13,708 nt of DNA. Origin: a bacterium. Lineage in GTDB: Bacteria > UBP13 > UBA5359. The notes under the pieces were generated by a model that saw only the letters and a list, made by a program, of their open reading frames with translations, made no database searches and was not told the origin of the DNA. The position numbers and the translations under genes were made by a program. Numbering within the stretch: position 1 is the stretch's first letter; every line of letters begins with the position of its first letter. Shown here piece by piece: positions 1 through 7,028 of this stretch. The stretch lies in NCBI GenBank assembly GCA_028699365.1, contig JAQVUQ010000029.1:1-13708 (forward strand), in the 5' to 3' direction.

Positions 1-126
1 AAACACCTGGCCTGGTATTTCAAGGGATTGCCCGGTGCAGCCAGGCTGCGTGAGGAGATCAACGCCATGTCGGGCAGAAGCGATGCCGAAAGGATCTTCG
101 CGCTGGTGGCTGTGCATAGCGCATAG
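1..126 (+). CDS. dusB: tRNA-dihydrouridine synthase, C-terminal end (partial)
   Basis: Only the last 41 residues are in the window; the gene starts before base 1. The visible part, with HLAWYFKGLPGAARLREEIN near its start, matches the conserved C-terminal helical region of the DusB/NifR3 family (typically R/K-H-x-x-W-Y-x-K-G-x-P-G-A-A-x-L-R). This family reduces uridine to dihydrouridine in the tRNA D-loop using FMN and NADPH. The FMN-binding barrel and catalytic cysteine lie outside the window and cannot be checked. The tail ends in a TAG at 124-126, then a 90-nt gap leads to the next gene on the same strand. The assignment rests on one short but characteristic motif. Confidence 0.85.
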   Translation, partial: KHLAWYFKGLPGAARLREEINAMSGRSDAERIFALVAVHSA

Positions 127-157
127 AATAAGGAGCAAGTAATTAAAGTCGATATGC

Positions 158-198
158 GGGGTCTTACGGCTGTAGTGTTGTTGGCGCTGCCTGACCCC
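158..198 (+). promoter_or_regulatory. possible leader stem-loop upstream of the 217 gene
   Basis: GGGGTC at 158-163 can pair with GACCCC at 193-198, and GGC 168-170 can pair with GCC 189-191 inside it. The stem ends two bases before the ribosome-binding site (201-210) of the gene starting at 217. No T-run follows, so it is not an obvious terminator. It could be a leader hairpin that affects ribosome access, or a chance structure in the 90-nt gap after dusB. Confidence 0.2.
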
Positions 199-216
199 TT
201 GGGAAGAGGAATAAAG

Positions 217-1161
217 ATGAAAAAAGTTGTCAGCGTAAGCCTTGGATCTTCAAAGAGGGATCATGCCGTGGAGATGAATCTCTTCGGACAGCAGGTGAAG
301 GTGCGCCGTATGGGCACCGACGGCAGCATGCAGAAGGCCATAAAGATGATTGGTGAGCTGGACGGAGAGGTCGATGCCATCGGTCTGGGAGGCATAGACC
401 TCTATCTGATAACCGCAGGCAGAAGGTTTGTCGTCCGGGATGCTCTCAAGATGGCCCGTGCCGCCTTTATAACGCCGGTGGTAGACGGCAGCGGCCTGAA
501 GAACACTCTGGAGAGACAGACGATAGAATATCTTGTCAGGGAGGGTATCATCTCTCTGCCCGGCCGGCGGGTTATGCTGGTGAGCGCCGTCGATCGCTTC
601 GGCATGGCCGAGGCGGTCAGTGAAATGGGGGCGGACTGTCTCTTCGGCGACGTGATCTTCGCCCTGGGTCTGCCGGTGCCGATAAGATCGTTGCGGTTGC
701 TGAAGCTGGTGGCCTTTACGCTGCTGCCTATCATCTGCCGCTTGCCGTTCAAGTTGATATACCCTACCGGCGAGAAGCAGGATAGCGAAGATCCCAAATA
801 CAGTAAGTATTTCGATTGGGCCGAGATCATTGCCGGTGATTTTCACTTTATCAAAAGATATATGCCGGCCAGGCTGGACGGCAAGGTGATCATCACCAAC
901 ACCGTCACGGCTGCGGATGTTGAACAGTTCAGGCAGCGGGGCGTGAAGATGCTGGTGACCACCACCCCGGAGCTTAACGGGCGCTCTTTCGGCACCAACG
1001 TCATGGAGGCTGCCCTGGTGGCTGTCAGCGACAAGCCTGCGGCCAAAATTACCCCTGAAGATTACTGGGAAGCGTTGAAAAAGCTAGGCTGGAAACCCAG
1101 AGTAGTGCGTTTCGATGTGCCCGAACGGGAGATTGCGGAGGTTGCAAATGGGGATATCTGA
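217..1161 (+). CDS. 'quinate 5-dehydrogenase' family protein (function unproven)
   Basis: The product has 314 residues. It begins MKKVVSVSLGSSKRDH, which I recognise as the start of a family annotated 'quinate 5-dehydrogenase' in anaerobic Firmicutes and related bacteria. Other family-like segments are the GLGGIDLYL stretch (about residues 56-64) and NTVTAADVEQFRQRGV (about 228-243). I see no typical shikimate/quinate dehydrogenase Rossmann signature, so the enzymatic name should be treated as a label. No signal peptide is present. A hydrophobic patch around residues 148-180 is probably buried core. The start at 217 is chosen because GGGAAGAGGA (201-210) sits 6 nt upstream; an in-frame ATG at 154 would add 21 residues and lacks a well-placed Shine-Dalgarno. 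The downstream aminotransferase gene overlaps its last 14 nt, which suggests a shared operon and pathway. Confidence 0.7.
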   Translation: MKKVVSVSLGSSKRDHAVEMNLFGQQVKVRRMGTDGSMQKAIKMIGELDGEVDAIGLGGIDLYLITAGRRFVVRDALKMARAAFITPVVDGSGLKNTLERQTIEYLVREGIISLPGRRVMLVSAVDRFGMAEAVSEMGADCLFGDVIFALGLPVPIRSLRLLKLVAFTLLPIICRLPFKLIYPTGEKQDSEDPKYSKYFDWAEIIAGDFHFIKRYMPARLDGKVIITNTVTAADVEQFRQRGVKMLVTTTPELNGRSFGTNVMEAALVAVSDKPAAKITPEDYWEALKKLGWKPRVVRFDVPEREIAEVANGDI

Positions 1162-2392
1162 AGAAACCCTGGAGAAGTTCGGTCGATATCACAACCCTTC
1201 CCTGGCCCGGTTGCTGAAATTCACCGGCTATGCCGCGGTGGAGGAGTATGCCGAGGGCGTGCGGATAACCGATAGTGAGGGGCGGACCTTTATCGATTGC
1301 GGCGGGGGCTACGGCGTCTTTTCGCTGGGCCACCGGCATCCGCGGGTGGTGCAGGCCGTTAAGGATCAACTGGACCGGATGCCCATGTCTTCCAAGGTCC
1401 TGATCAACAAACAGCTTGCCGACCTGGCGGAGCGGCTGGCCCAGGTGACCCCCGGCGATCTGCAATACTCCTTCTTCTGCAACAGCGGGACCGAGGCGGT
1501 GGAGGGCGCGCTGAAACTGGCGCGTCTGGCTACCGGGCGCACCCGGATCGTGGCGGCGGAGAACGCTTTTCACGGCAAGACCTTCGGGGGTATGAGTGCT
1601 TCCGGCCGGGATATCTATAAAGAGCCTTTCCAGCCGTTGGTTCCCGGCTTCGATCACGTTCCCTTCGGAGATACTGCCGCCATGGCAGCGGCCGTAAACG
1701 ATGACACGGCAGCCGTTATCCTGGAGCCCGTCCAGGGTGAGGGCGGCGTTGTCGTGCCTCCGGACGATTATCTGCCGGCAGTGCGCCGTATCTGCGATGA
1801 GCACGGCGTTCTTCTTATCCTGGATGAGGTCCAGACCGGCCTGGGCCGGACCGGCAGGCTCTTTGCCTGCGAGCATTGGGATGTGGTGCCGGATATCATG
1901 ACCATGGCCAAGGCCCTGGGCGGCGGCGTCATGCCCATAGGCGCCTTTACAGCCTCCGCTGCCGTCTGGAAGTGCCTGTCTACCCGGCCCCTTATCCATA
2001 CTTCCACCTTCGGCGGCAATCAACTGGCCTGTGCTGCCGGTATTGCGGCCGTGGACGCCATCGTCGAGGAAAGACTGCCGGAGCGGGCGGCCGTGCTGGG
2101 TGAACGGATGATGGCCGGCCTGGAGGAACTTCGGTTGCGCTATCCGGACATCATCAAAGAGGTCAGAGGCAAGGGCCTGCTGATAGGCCTGGAACTGACC
2201 GATCCCGGATACGGCGGATATATCATTCCTGAAATGGTCAAGGGCGGCGTCACTGCCGTTTACACTCTGAACAATCCCGGCGTCATCCGTTTTGAGCCGC
2301 CGCTGGTAATTACTGAGGAGGATATAGATACGGTGCTGCGGGTAACGGGAGATGCCGTGGCCAGGGCGGCTGGGGCGGGGGTAAACATGTAA
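1148..2392 (+). CDS. class-III PLP-dependent aminotransferase (acetylornithine/ornithine/putrescine type)
   Basis: A 414-residue fold-type I aminotransferase, a normal length for the family. Visible motifs are NSGTEA at 112-117 (phosphate binding), FHGKT at 141-145, EPVQGEGG at 193-200, LDEVQTG at 225-231 with D226 contacting the PLP pyridine nitrogen, MAKALGGG with the Schiff-base lysine K255, and TFGGN at 287-291. All key residues are present, so it should be active. It would transfer an amino group from an omega-amine donor such as ornithine, putrescine or another diamine to a keto acid; the exact substrate cannot be read from sequence. The start at 1148 has GGAGG at 1137-1141, six nt upstream, inside the preceding gene. 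The 14-nt overlap implies translational coupling. An in-frame ATG at 1115 would add 11 unlikely residues. The gene is G+C-rich compared with what follows. Confidence 0.88.
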   Translation: MGISEETLEKFGRYHNPSLARLLKFTGYAAVEEYAEGVRITDSEGRTFIDCGGGYGVFSLGHRHPRVVQAVKDQLDRMPMSSKVLINKQLADLAERLAQVTPGDLQYSFFCNSGTEAVEGALKLARLATGRTRIVAAENAFHGKTFGGMSASGRDIYKEPFQPLVPGFDHVPFGDTAAMAAAVNDDTAAVILEPVQGEGGVVVPPDDYLPAVRRICDEHGVLLILDEVQTGLGRTGRLFACEHWDVVPDIMTMAKALGGGVMPIGAFTASAAVWKCLSTRPLIHTSTFGGNQLACAAGIAAVDAIVEERLPERAAVLGERMMAGLEELRLRYPDIIKEVRGKGLLIGLELTDPGYGGYIIPEMVKGGVTAVYTLNNPGVIRFEPPLVITEEDIDTVLRVTGDAVARAAGAGVNM

Positions 2393-2442
2393 CAATAAGA
2401 TGTCTCATGCCGGAGGTAGAATATTCCTGGATGGCAGCTATG

Positions 2443-2451
2443 TGATATATT
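2443..2451 (+). promoter_or_regulatory. candidate extended -10 promoter of the AraC-type gene
   Basis: TGATATATT fits the extended -10 form TGn-TATAAT with one mismatch and lies about 44 nt before the GTG start at 2495. No good -35 hexamer is visible 17 nt upstream, which is tolerated in extended -10 promoters. The 102-nt gap 2393-2494 marks the change from the G+C-rich block to the A+T-richer block, and A+T-rich DNA gives such matches by chance. Confidence 0.3.
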
Positions 2452-2494
2452 AGCGGTACGCTTCTGCCAGGTATATACTGAGGGAAGGCTTTAT

Positions 2495-3352
2495 GTGGCG
2501 AAGGAGGATATCCGCTTGACAGAGAATAACTCTGTAAGACAGAAGCTGTTATTTGAAGGTAATACTCGCGTTATTACATGTACAACTATCGGTGGATTTA
2601 CTAAGCCTTACACGCCTCATTATCACTCTGAACTGGAATTTCATCTTATATGCCGAGGAAAATTCAGATACTTTATCGGTGATACCAGCTATAATCTCCA
2701 TAATAATTCTCTTGCAATTATCCACGAAAACGAAGTTCATAACTGTATCAGTGCAGCCAGCGGATATGCTAAGAAGATGTTGCTCATTTTTTCTCCCAAG
2801 CTGCTTAAAAACAGATCTTTTGCGTTAGAGATTATTGATCGTTTGAAAACGGTGCATTATCTGAAGCTCTCTGAACAGCAGGCCAGAGCTGTAGAGATGG
2901 CTATTCTGGAGATTGCGGAGGAATACAGGCTTAAGGAACAGCACTGGGAGCGGGCTATCACGGACGTAATTGAAAAACTCCTTATCGTTCTGGACAGGGC
3001 ACGGTTGAATATTGATGAGCCGCAGACAGTGGAGGATCCCCTTATTCAGGAGATTCTGGGCTATTTAGAGAAAACTTTTGCGGAGAAGACCTCTCTATCC
3101 GATTTAGCTGCTAGATTTGATGTATCGCCGTACATACTCTCCCGGATGTTCAAACAATATGTTGGGATGGGTTTTAGGAAGTATCTGATCCATAGAAGGA
3201 TTGTAGAAGCCAAATGCTTACTGGAGCAGACTAATCATAAAATTCTAACGGTGGCGCAGGCCGTAGGTTTTGATGATCTATCAACATTTAATCGAGACTT
3301 CAAGCTTCTGACAGGAATCCCACCGTCAGTCTACCGCAAAATTTCCCCATAA
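2495..3352 (+). CDS. AraC-family transcriptional regulator
   Basis: The product has 285 residues. The N-terminal half is a cupin-like sensing domain with H42-x-H44, E48 and H82, the pattern of AraC-type sugar-binding domains. The C-terminal hundred residues carry two helix-turn-helix units, about 200-220 (LSDLAARFDVSPYILSRMFK) and 250-270, ending in the family-typical FDDLSTFNRDFKLLTGIPPSVYRK region. It is expected to bind a sugar-related ligand in the cytoplasm and activate nearby promoters. The alpha-mannosidase gene begins 82 nt downstream on the same strand, making it the likely target. The start is uncertain: GTG at 2495 follows AGGGAAGG (2481-2488), but an in-frame TTG at 2516 lies 8 nt after a perfect AAGGAGG (2501-2507) and would give 278 residues. 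The gene is markedly A+T-rich relative to 1-2392. Confidence 0.9.
   Translation: MAKEDIRLTENNSVRQKLLFEGNTRVITCTTIGGFTKPYTPHYHSELEFHLICRGKFRYFIGDTSYNLHNNSLAIIHENEVHNCISAASGYAKKMLLIFSPKLLKNRSFALEIIDRLKTVHYLKLSEQQARAVEMAILEIAEEYRLKEQHWERAITDVIEKLLIVLDRARLNIDEPQTVEDPLIQEILGYLEKTFAEKTSLSDLAARFDVSPYILSRMFKQYVGMGFRKYLIHRRIVEAKCLLEQTNHKILTVAQAVGFDDLSTFNRDFKLLTGIPPSVYRKISP
2501..2507 (+). promoter_or_regulatory. perfect Shine-Dalgarno AAGGAGG inside the AraC gene start region
   Basis: AAGGAGG is a full match to the 16S anti-Shine-Dalgarno complement, 8 nt before the in-frame TTG at 2516. It argues that translation may begin at 2516 and not at the GTG at 2495. The alternative is chance, because the same bases encode K-E-D in the longer version. 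Confidence 0.4.
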
Positions 3353-3434
3353 AGTACAAGAATTCCCGAGACTTTGCTGGAGCGGCGACATACTATAAAA
3401 ACAGAAGTAAGCAGCGTCGGAAGGGGTTATCGGC

Positions 3435-6053
3435 ATGCACCGTTTTTTGTTGAGTTCCAGGGGAGATACCGTGTCAAACGACGGTGCATTTCAAATGGAG
3501 GGAGTGGCCGTCTCTTCAGAACACAAGCCCGTTCTTGAGGCTCTGATGATTCCGCCTGGTGAAAAGATTATCATTCACATGGTCCATCTGAGTCATCTGG
3601 ATCTCATGTGGTACTGGCAACTCTCCGACACGATAGAAATGAGCCTGGATACTATTCGCTGGCATGTGGAGATGCTTGAGAAACATCCTGATGGATGCTA
3701 TTCGCACACGCAAATATTCATTCTCAAGCTGGTAGAGCAGATTGACCCCGAGCTGTTTGGCAGGTTTTCCGCTCTTGTAGATCAGGGAAGAATAGAATTG
3801 GATAGTGGACAATGGGTTGAGCCTGATAGTAATTTGCCATGTGGAGAATCCCTGGCCAGGCAGTTTCTTTACGGCCAGAAATATATTGAGAGCAGGTTCG
3901 GTATCCGAGCAAGGACACTAGTCAACTCCGACAGCTTTGGACACTGCAGCAGTCTCCCGCAGATAATGCAACAGGCAGGAATTGAGCATGCGATCATCAA
4001 ACGTCCCAGACAGCGCTATGTGGACTTGCCGGAAACACCGTTTCTTTGGCAAGGAATAGACGGCACTACGATTCCACTGCTGCGCTTCATAAACAAGGGG
4101 GCCGGGTTACCATCGCTCAGCCAATACTATGATTTACCGCATGGACTCAGTGAGTTGCAGGAAAAGGTGAACCGCAATTTAAACGCAGGTTTCCACCACT
4201 TGTTAGGATCTCACTGTAACTCGGACGCCGGCGGTGTGTCGCCATATGTACGGCCGTGCAGGGGCGATAAATATGAGCTGAGGTATAGCACGCCCAGTGG
4301 TTTCTGGAACGCTGTAGAGAGCGAAAACACTCCCATGCCGGTAGTGAACAAGTCGCTGAACTATATTTACCAGGGTTGCTATACGACGCATATTGAGGAG
4401 AAACAGCATTGTCGGCAGGCTGAAAAAGAACTAAGAGAAATTGAAGTTCTTTGGACGCATGCTGCTCTGATAGGACATGGATATCCGTGCGAACAGATAT
4501 CCGAGGTATGGCACCGTCTGTGCTTCCTGCAATTTCACGACATTTTGCCGGGAACGGGCTCGTCGCAAACACATGCGGATAGCACGGCAATTTACCATAA
4601 ACTGTTCCTTCAAACGAATATTCTACGACGTAAGGCACAGCTTCTGCTGGGTAGGCATATTAGCAGACGTAAGGCAATACGCACCATTGCCGTTGCTAAC
4701 TCCGGTCTCTGCTTGTCCGGTGGAATAGCGACTGCCGATGTTGACCTGCGCATAAACCGGGAAGATCCGGACAGTGAATGCATTCCCGATACCGGCCTGC
4801 TGGCAGATGAGGCGGGTGTGATGTTACCTTATCAGATCGTGGATCAGCGTCAACGGCAGCGATTTGTCCACGGAACAATGATCTTTCCATCACAGCCTGT
4901 CTCTTCACTGGGATTAAAATCATACCGTCTGATTGATGGTTCTCCCGACTCTTGTCCTGTACACGCGGAAGGGAACGTTATTGAGAACGAATATCTTAGA
5001 ATAGAAGTCGGTGGACCTGGAATCGTCAAATCCATTGCTAACAGGCAGGAGGAGCTTGAATGGCTGAAATCACCGATCAGAATAGAACTCTGGCCGGAGA
5101 CTGATTACCCGGGCGATTACGGAAGCCCCATGAAAGCGTGGTTTTTGGGAGTAACAGACGTATGTCAATACGCCGAGCCTGTCGGCAAGCCGGAGGTGGT
5201 GGAGAACGGTCCGGTGCGTGCAACCATCAGGATGGAGTATTGGTGGGGGGCTTCCCGGTTTCGGATAGATGTTTCTCTCTATGCAGGGCAGGACTATGTT
5301 GAGTTGCGAATAGAGATGGACTGGCATGAGAAGGAAGTCCTGGCTCGTATATGTACGGAACCGTTGATCCGGGGGAAGGCTCGAAGGCGTTTCGGAATTC
5401 CTTTCGGCTCAGAAGATGCGTCAGGAGACGAATTGGAACTGCCTGCTATCGGCTGGGCCGATATGTCTGATGAAGATGGTGGAATAGCAGTATTGAACAG
5501 GGATCGACCGGGTCATACGTTTCAAGACGGCTGTATAAGAACGTCCCTGGTCAGATGTGCCACCGGTGACTGGGATCCCTGTACGGACAGCGGTATTATC
5601 CATACAACACTTCGTATTCTTCCGCATAAGGGCGGCTGGAAGCAGGCGGGCATACCCGCTCGAGCGGAAGAATTCATCTACCCCTTGATAGCATGGCAGA
5701 GTGAGACGTTGGCTAAAGATTACTCACAACCGACAGAAGCGCTACAGATCAAGGGAGAAGGCATTATTCTCTCCTGCATCAAGGTTGCCGAAGATCGAAA
5801 AGGCTATCTTCTTCGCTTCTACGAATCGTTAGGTGGAAAAGCACGCGCCGAGATCTGCTTAACGGCTGATCTCAATAGTTGTATTCCTTTCAACTCAAAT
5901 ATATTGGAGGATGAATTGGAACCACTTGAATTGGTAAACGGCAGGCTAAGTCTTACGTTTGCACCGTTTGAGGTCAAATCAATACGGCTGCAAACAACTC
6001 GGCCGATAGCCCAAGTGGAAGATTCGTTTACTGCCATGCCGTTTGTCCCATGA
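3435..6053 (+). CDS. glycoside hydrolase family 38 alpha-mannosidase
   Basis: The product has 872 residues, within the usual 800-1000 for bacterial GH38. The catalytic domain begins near residue 45. HLSHLD at 51-56 supplies zinc ligands H54 and D56, NSDSFGH at 164-170 supplies the nucleophile and zinc ligand D166 and is followed by the family-typical SSLPQ, and QFHDILPGTGS at 366-376 supplies the fourth zinc ligand H368. Residues from about 420 to the end form the beta-sandwich C-terminal region. All catalytic residues are present. The enzyme is retaining and removes alpha-linked mannose from oligosaccharides. No signal peptide is visible, so it probably acts in the cytoplasm on imported fragments. 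ATG at 3435 is preceded by GGAAGGGG (3419-3426) with 8-nt spacing. It lies 82 nt after the AraC-type regulator, its probable controller. Linkage preference cannot be inferred. Confidence 0.93.
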   Translation: MHRFLLSSRGDTVSNDGAFQMEGVAVSSEHKPVLEALMIPPGEKIIIHMVHLSHLDLMWYWQLSDTIEMSLDTIRWHVEMLEKHPDGCYSHTQIFILKLVEQIDPELFGRFSALVDQGRIELDSGQWVEPDSNLPCGESLARQFLYGQKYIESRFGIRARTLVNSDSFGHCSSLPQIMQQAGIEHAIIKRPRQRYVDLPETPFLWQGIDGTTIPLLRFINKGAGLPSLSQYYDLPHGLSELQEKVNRNLNAGFHHLLGSHCNSDAGGVSPYVRPCRGDKYELRYSTPSGFWNAVESENTPMPVVNKSLNYIYQGCYTTHIEEKQHCRQAEKELREIEVLWTHAALIGHGYPCEQISEVWHRLCFLQFHDILPGTGSSQTHADSTAIYHKLFLQTNILRRKAQLLLGRHISRRKAIRTIAVANSGLCLSGGIATADVDLRINREDPDSECIPDTGLLADEAGVMLPYQIVDQRQRQRFVHGTMIFPSQPVSSLGLKSYRLIDGSPDSCPVHAEGNVIENEYLRIEVGGPGIVKSIANRQEELEWLKSPIRIELWPETDYPGDYGSPMKAWFLGVTDVCQYAEPVGKPEVVENGPVRATIRMEYWWGASRFRIDVSLYAGQDYVELRIEMDWHEKEVLARICTEPLIRGKARRRFGIPFGSEDASGDELELPAIGWADMSDEDGGIAVLNRDRPGHTFQDGCIRTSLVRCATGDWDPCTDSGIIHTTLRILPHKGGWKQAGIPARAEEFIYPLIAWQSETLAKDYSQPTEALQIKGEGIILSCIKVAEDRKGYLLRFYESLGGKARAEICLTADLNSCIPFNSNILEDELEPLELVNGRLSLTFAPFEVKSIRLQTTRPIAQVEDSFTAMPFVP

Positions 6054-6123
6054 TTAATGACATATCTTCCTATTACAACACCTGTTGCCATTGCAAGAAA
6101 TCCTCATTAATGCAAGGATTCCT

Positions 6124-6152
6124 AAGACATCGTCGGAAGTTTGCAGTATACT
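6124..6152 (+). promoter_or_regulatory. candidate sigma70-type promoter of the prepilin-like gene
   Basis: AAGACA at 6124-6129 (4 of 6 matches to TTGACA) and TATACT at 6147-6152 (5 of 6 matches to TATAAT) are separated by exactly 17 nt. Transcription would start near 6159, giving a leader of about 60 nt before the ATG at 6219. The -10 element sits inside a perfect palindrome (6142-6155). Confidence 0.4.
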
Positions 6153-6155
6153 GCA
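6142..6155. repeat. perfect 14-bp palindrome TGCAGTATACTGCA, possible operator
   Basis: The 14 bases equal their own reverse complement and are centred on the candidate -10 hexamer of the prepilin-like gene, where repressor operators often lie. A half-site copy, ATACTGC, recurs at 6182-6188. No matching full site was noticed elsewhere in the window, and no cognate repressor can be named. Confidence 0.4.
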
Positions 6156-6218
6156 GATAATAATATGAGCAGTTATGAGCGATACTGCCGGGTAATACCG
6201 AAAACAACGGAGGTCAAC

Positions 6219-6950
6219 ATGCGACGAGATATTAAATCGACACGATACGGATTCACTTTGATCGAGCTGCTTGTAGTTATTGCTATTATTGCTATTCTCA
6301 GCGCCATTCTTTTTCCTGTGTTCGGCAAGGCCCGGGAGAAGGCCAGGCAGACAACATGCACCAGCAACCTGAAGCAGTTGGGACTGGCATTTCAGATGTA
6401 TCTTCAGGACTGGGATGAAATGTTTATTCCATACGAGCTTAGTGCCTACAACAGTGCGGTGGATCGCTATAACTGGAACTGGGCCTACGGGCTGAAAGCA
6501 TCCGGTTACGTAAGCAGTCCGGCGCTCTTTATCTGCCCGTCGGCTATAGGATACAAGGCTATGTCCAAATATGATGTCACCCAGAATCCCAATAATAAGA
6601 TATCCTTTTATTTGTACATGCACTACGGTTACAATATTTATCATATCGGCAGCAGTTATAAGGCGACCGGCTCCTGGTCGGCACCGCCGGCCAATCTGGT
6701 GGATATCAGGCATCCGGCGGAAACGATTCTGCTGGCCGATTCTATTAATACGTCGACCGGCTACGGTTCGCATATCATTCAGGACGGCACTTTGTCTCCT
6801 CCTTATTCCTACCTTATTCATGACCGCCACTCCAATGGAGCCAATATTCTATGGGTAGACGGTCATGTCGGTTGGTTTGGACAGGCGTGTGAAAGGCTGC
6901 AGAACGGCGGTCGGGGTGGCGGCACAACGAAGTACTTTGATCGCCAATAG
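6219..6950 (+). CDS. type II pseudopilin-like protein with H-x9-DG C-terminal motif
   Basis: The product has 243 residues. A short basic leader ends in G11, followed by F12-T-L-I-E16 and a hydrophobic helix to about residue 33: the type IV prepilin cleavage/methylation signal with the conserved glutamate at +5 of the mature protein. Processing by prepilin peptidase and assembly by a type II secretion or pilus-like system are expected. The phrase [14 protein letters not shown] (31-44) and the C-terminal H204-x9-D214-G215 motif define the family multiplied in Armatimonadota, Planctomycetota and Lentisphaerota, whose exact role is unknown. ATG at 6219 is chosen because CGGAGG (6208-6213) is 5 nt upstream; a start at 6141 would place 26 extra residues before the leader. 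It sits between two glycosidase genes, so a role at the cell surface in glycan handling is possible but inferred. Confidence 0.9.
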   Translation: MRRDIKSTRYGFTLIELLVVIAIIAILSAILFPVFGKAREKARQTTCTSNLKQLGLAFQMYLQDWDEMFIPYELSAYNSAVDRYNWNWAYGLKASGYVSSPALFICPSAIGYKAMSKYDVTQNPNNKISFYLYMHYGYNIYHIGSSYKATGSWSAPPANLVDIRHPAETILLADSINTSTGYGSHIIQDGTLSPPYSYLIHDRHSNGANILWVDGHVGWFGQACERLQNGGRGGGTTKYFDRQ

Positions 6951-7028
6951 GAATCTTTCATTGGAAGCGTAGGACTAAAAGAGATAGATAGCAGGGCTTT
7001 GCAAATTACATCAATGAGAGGGACTATT

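Noticed and set aside
154-216. N-terminal extension of the 217 gene starting at ATG 154
   Set aside because: The extra 21 residues do not resemble the family start, there is no well-placed Shine-Dalgarno for 154, and a good one precedes 217.
1049-2395. Long open frame on the minus strand (about 448 codons) opposite the class-III aminotransferase
   Set aside because: Its protein is rich in H, Q, R and G without recognisable motifs, while the opposite strand encodes a complete aminotransferase with all catalytic residues. Long antisense frames are common opposite G+C-rich genes.
3361-3400. Possible promoter TTTGCT…TATAAA before the mannosidase gene
   Set aside because: The spacing is only 15 nt and the -35 match is poor; co-transcription with the AraC-type gene is equally possible.
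6097-6122. Hairpin GAAATCCT / AGGATTCC with a 10-nt loop after the mannosidase gene, considered as a terminator
   Set aside because: It has one mismatch, is A+T-rich and weak, and lacks a following T-run. It might still be part of a regulatory region, but the evidence is too thin to annotate.
6054-6830. Minus-strand open frame of about 258 codons opposite the pseudopilin gene
   Set aside because: It covers the intergenic region and most of the pseudopilin gene, has no family resemblance, and the plus strand has a strong ribosome-binding site and prepilin motif.
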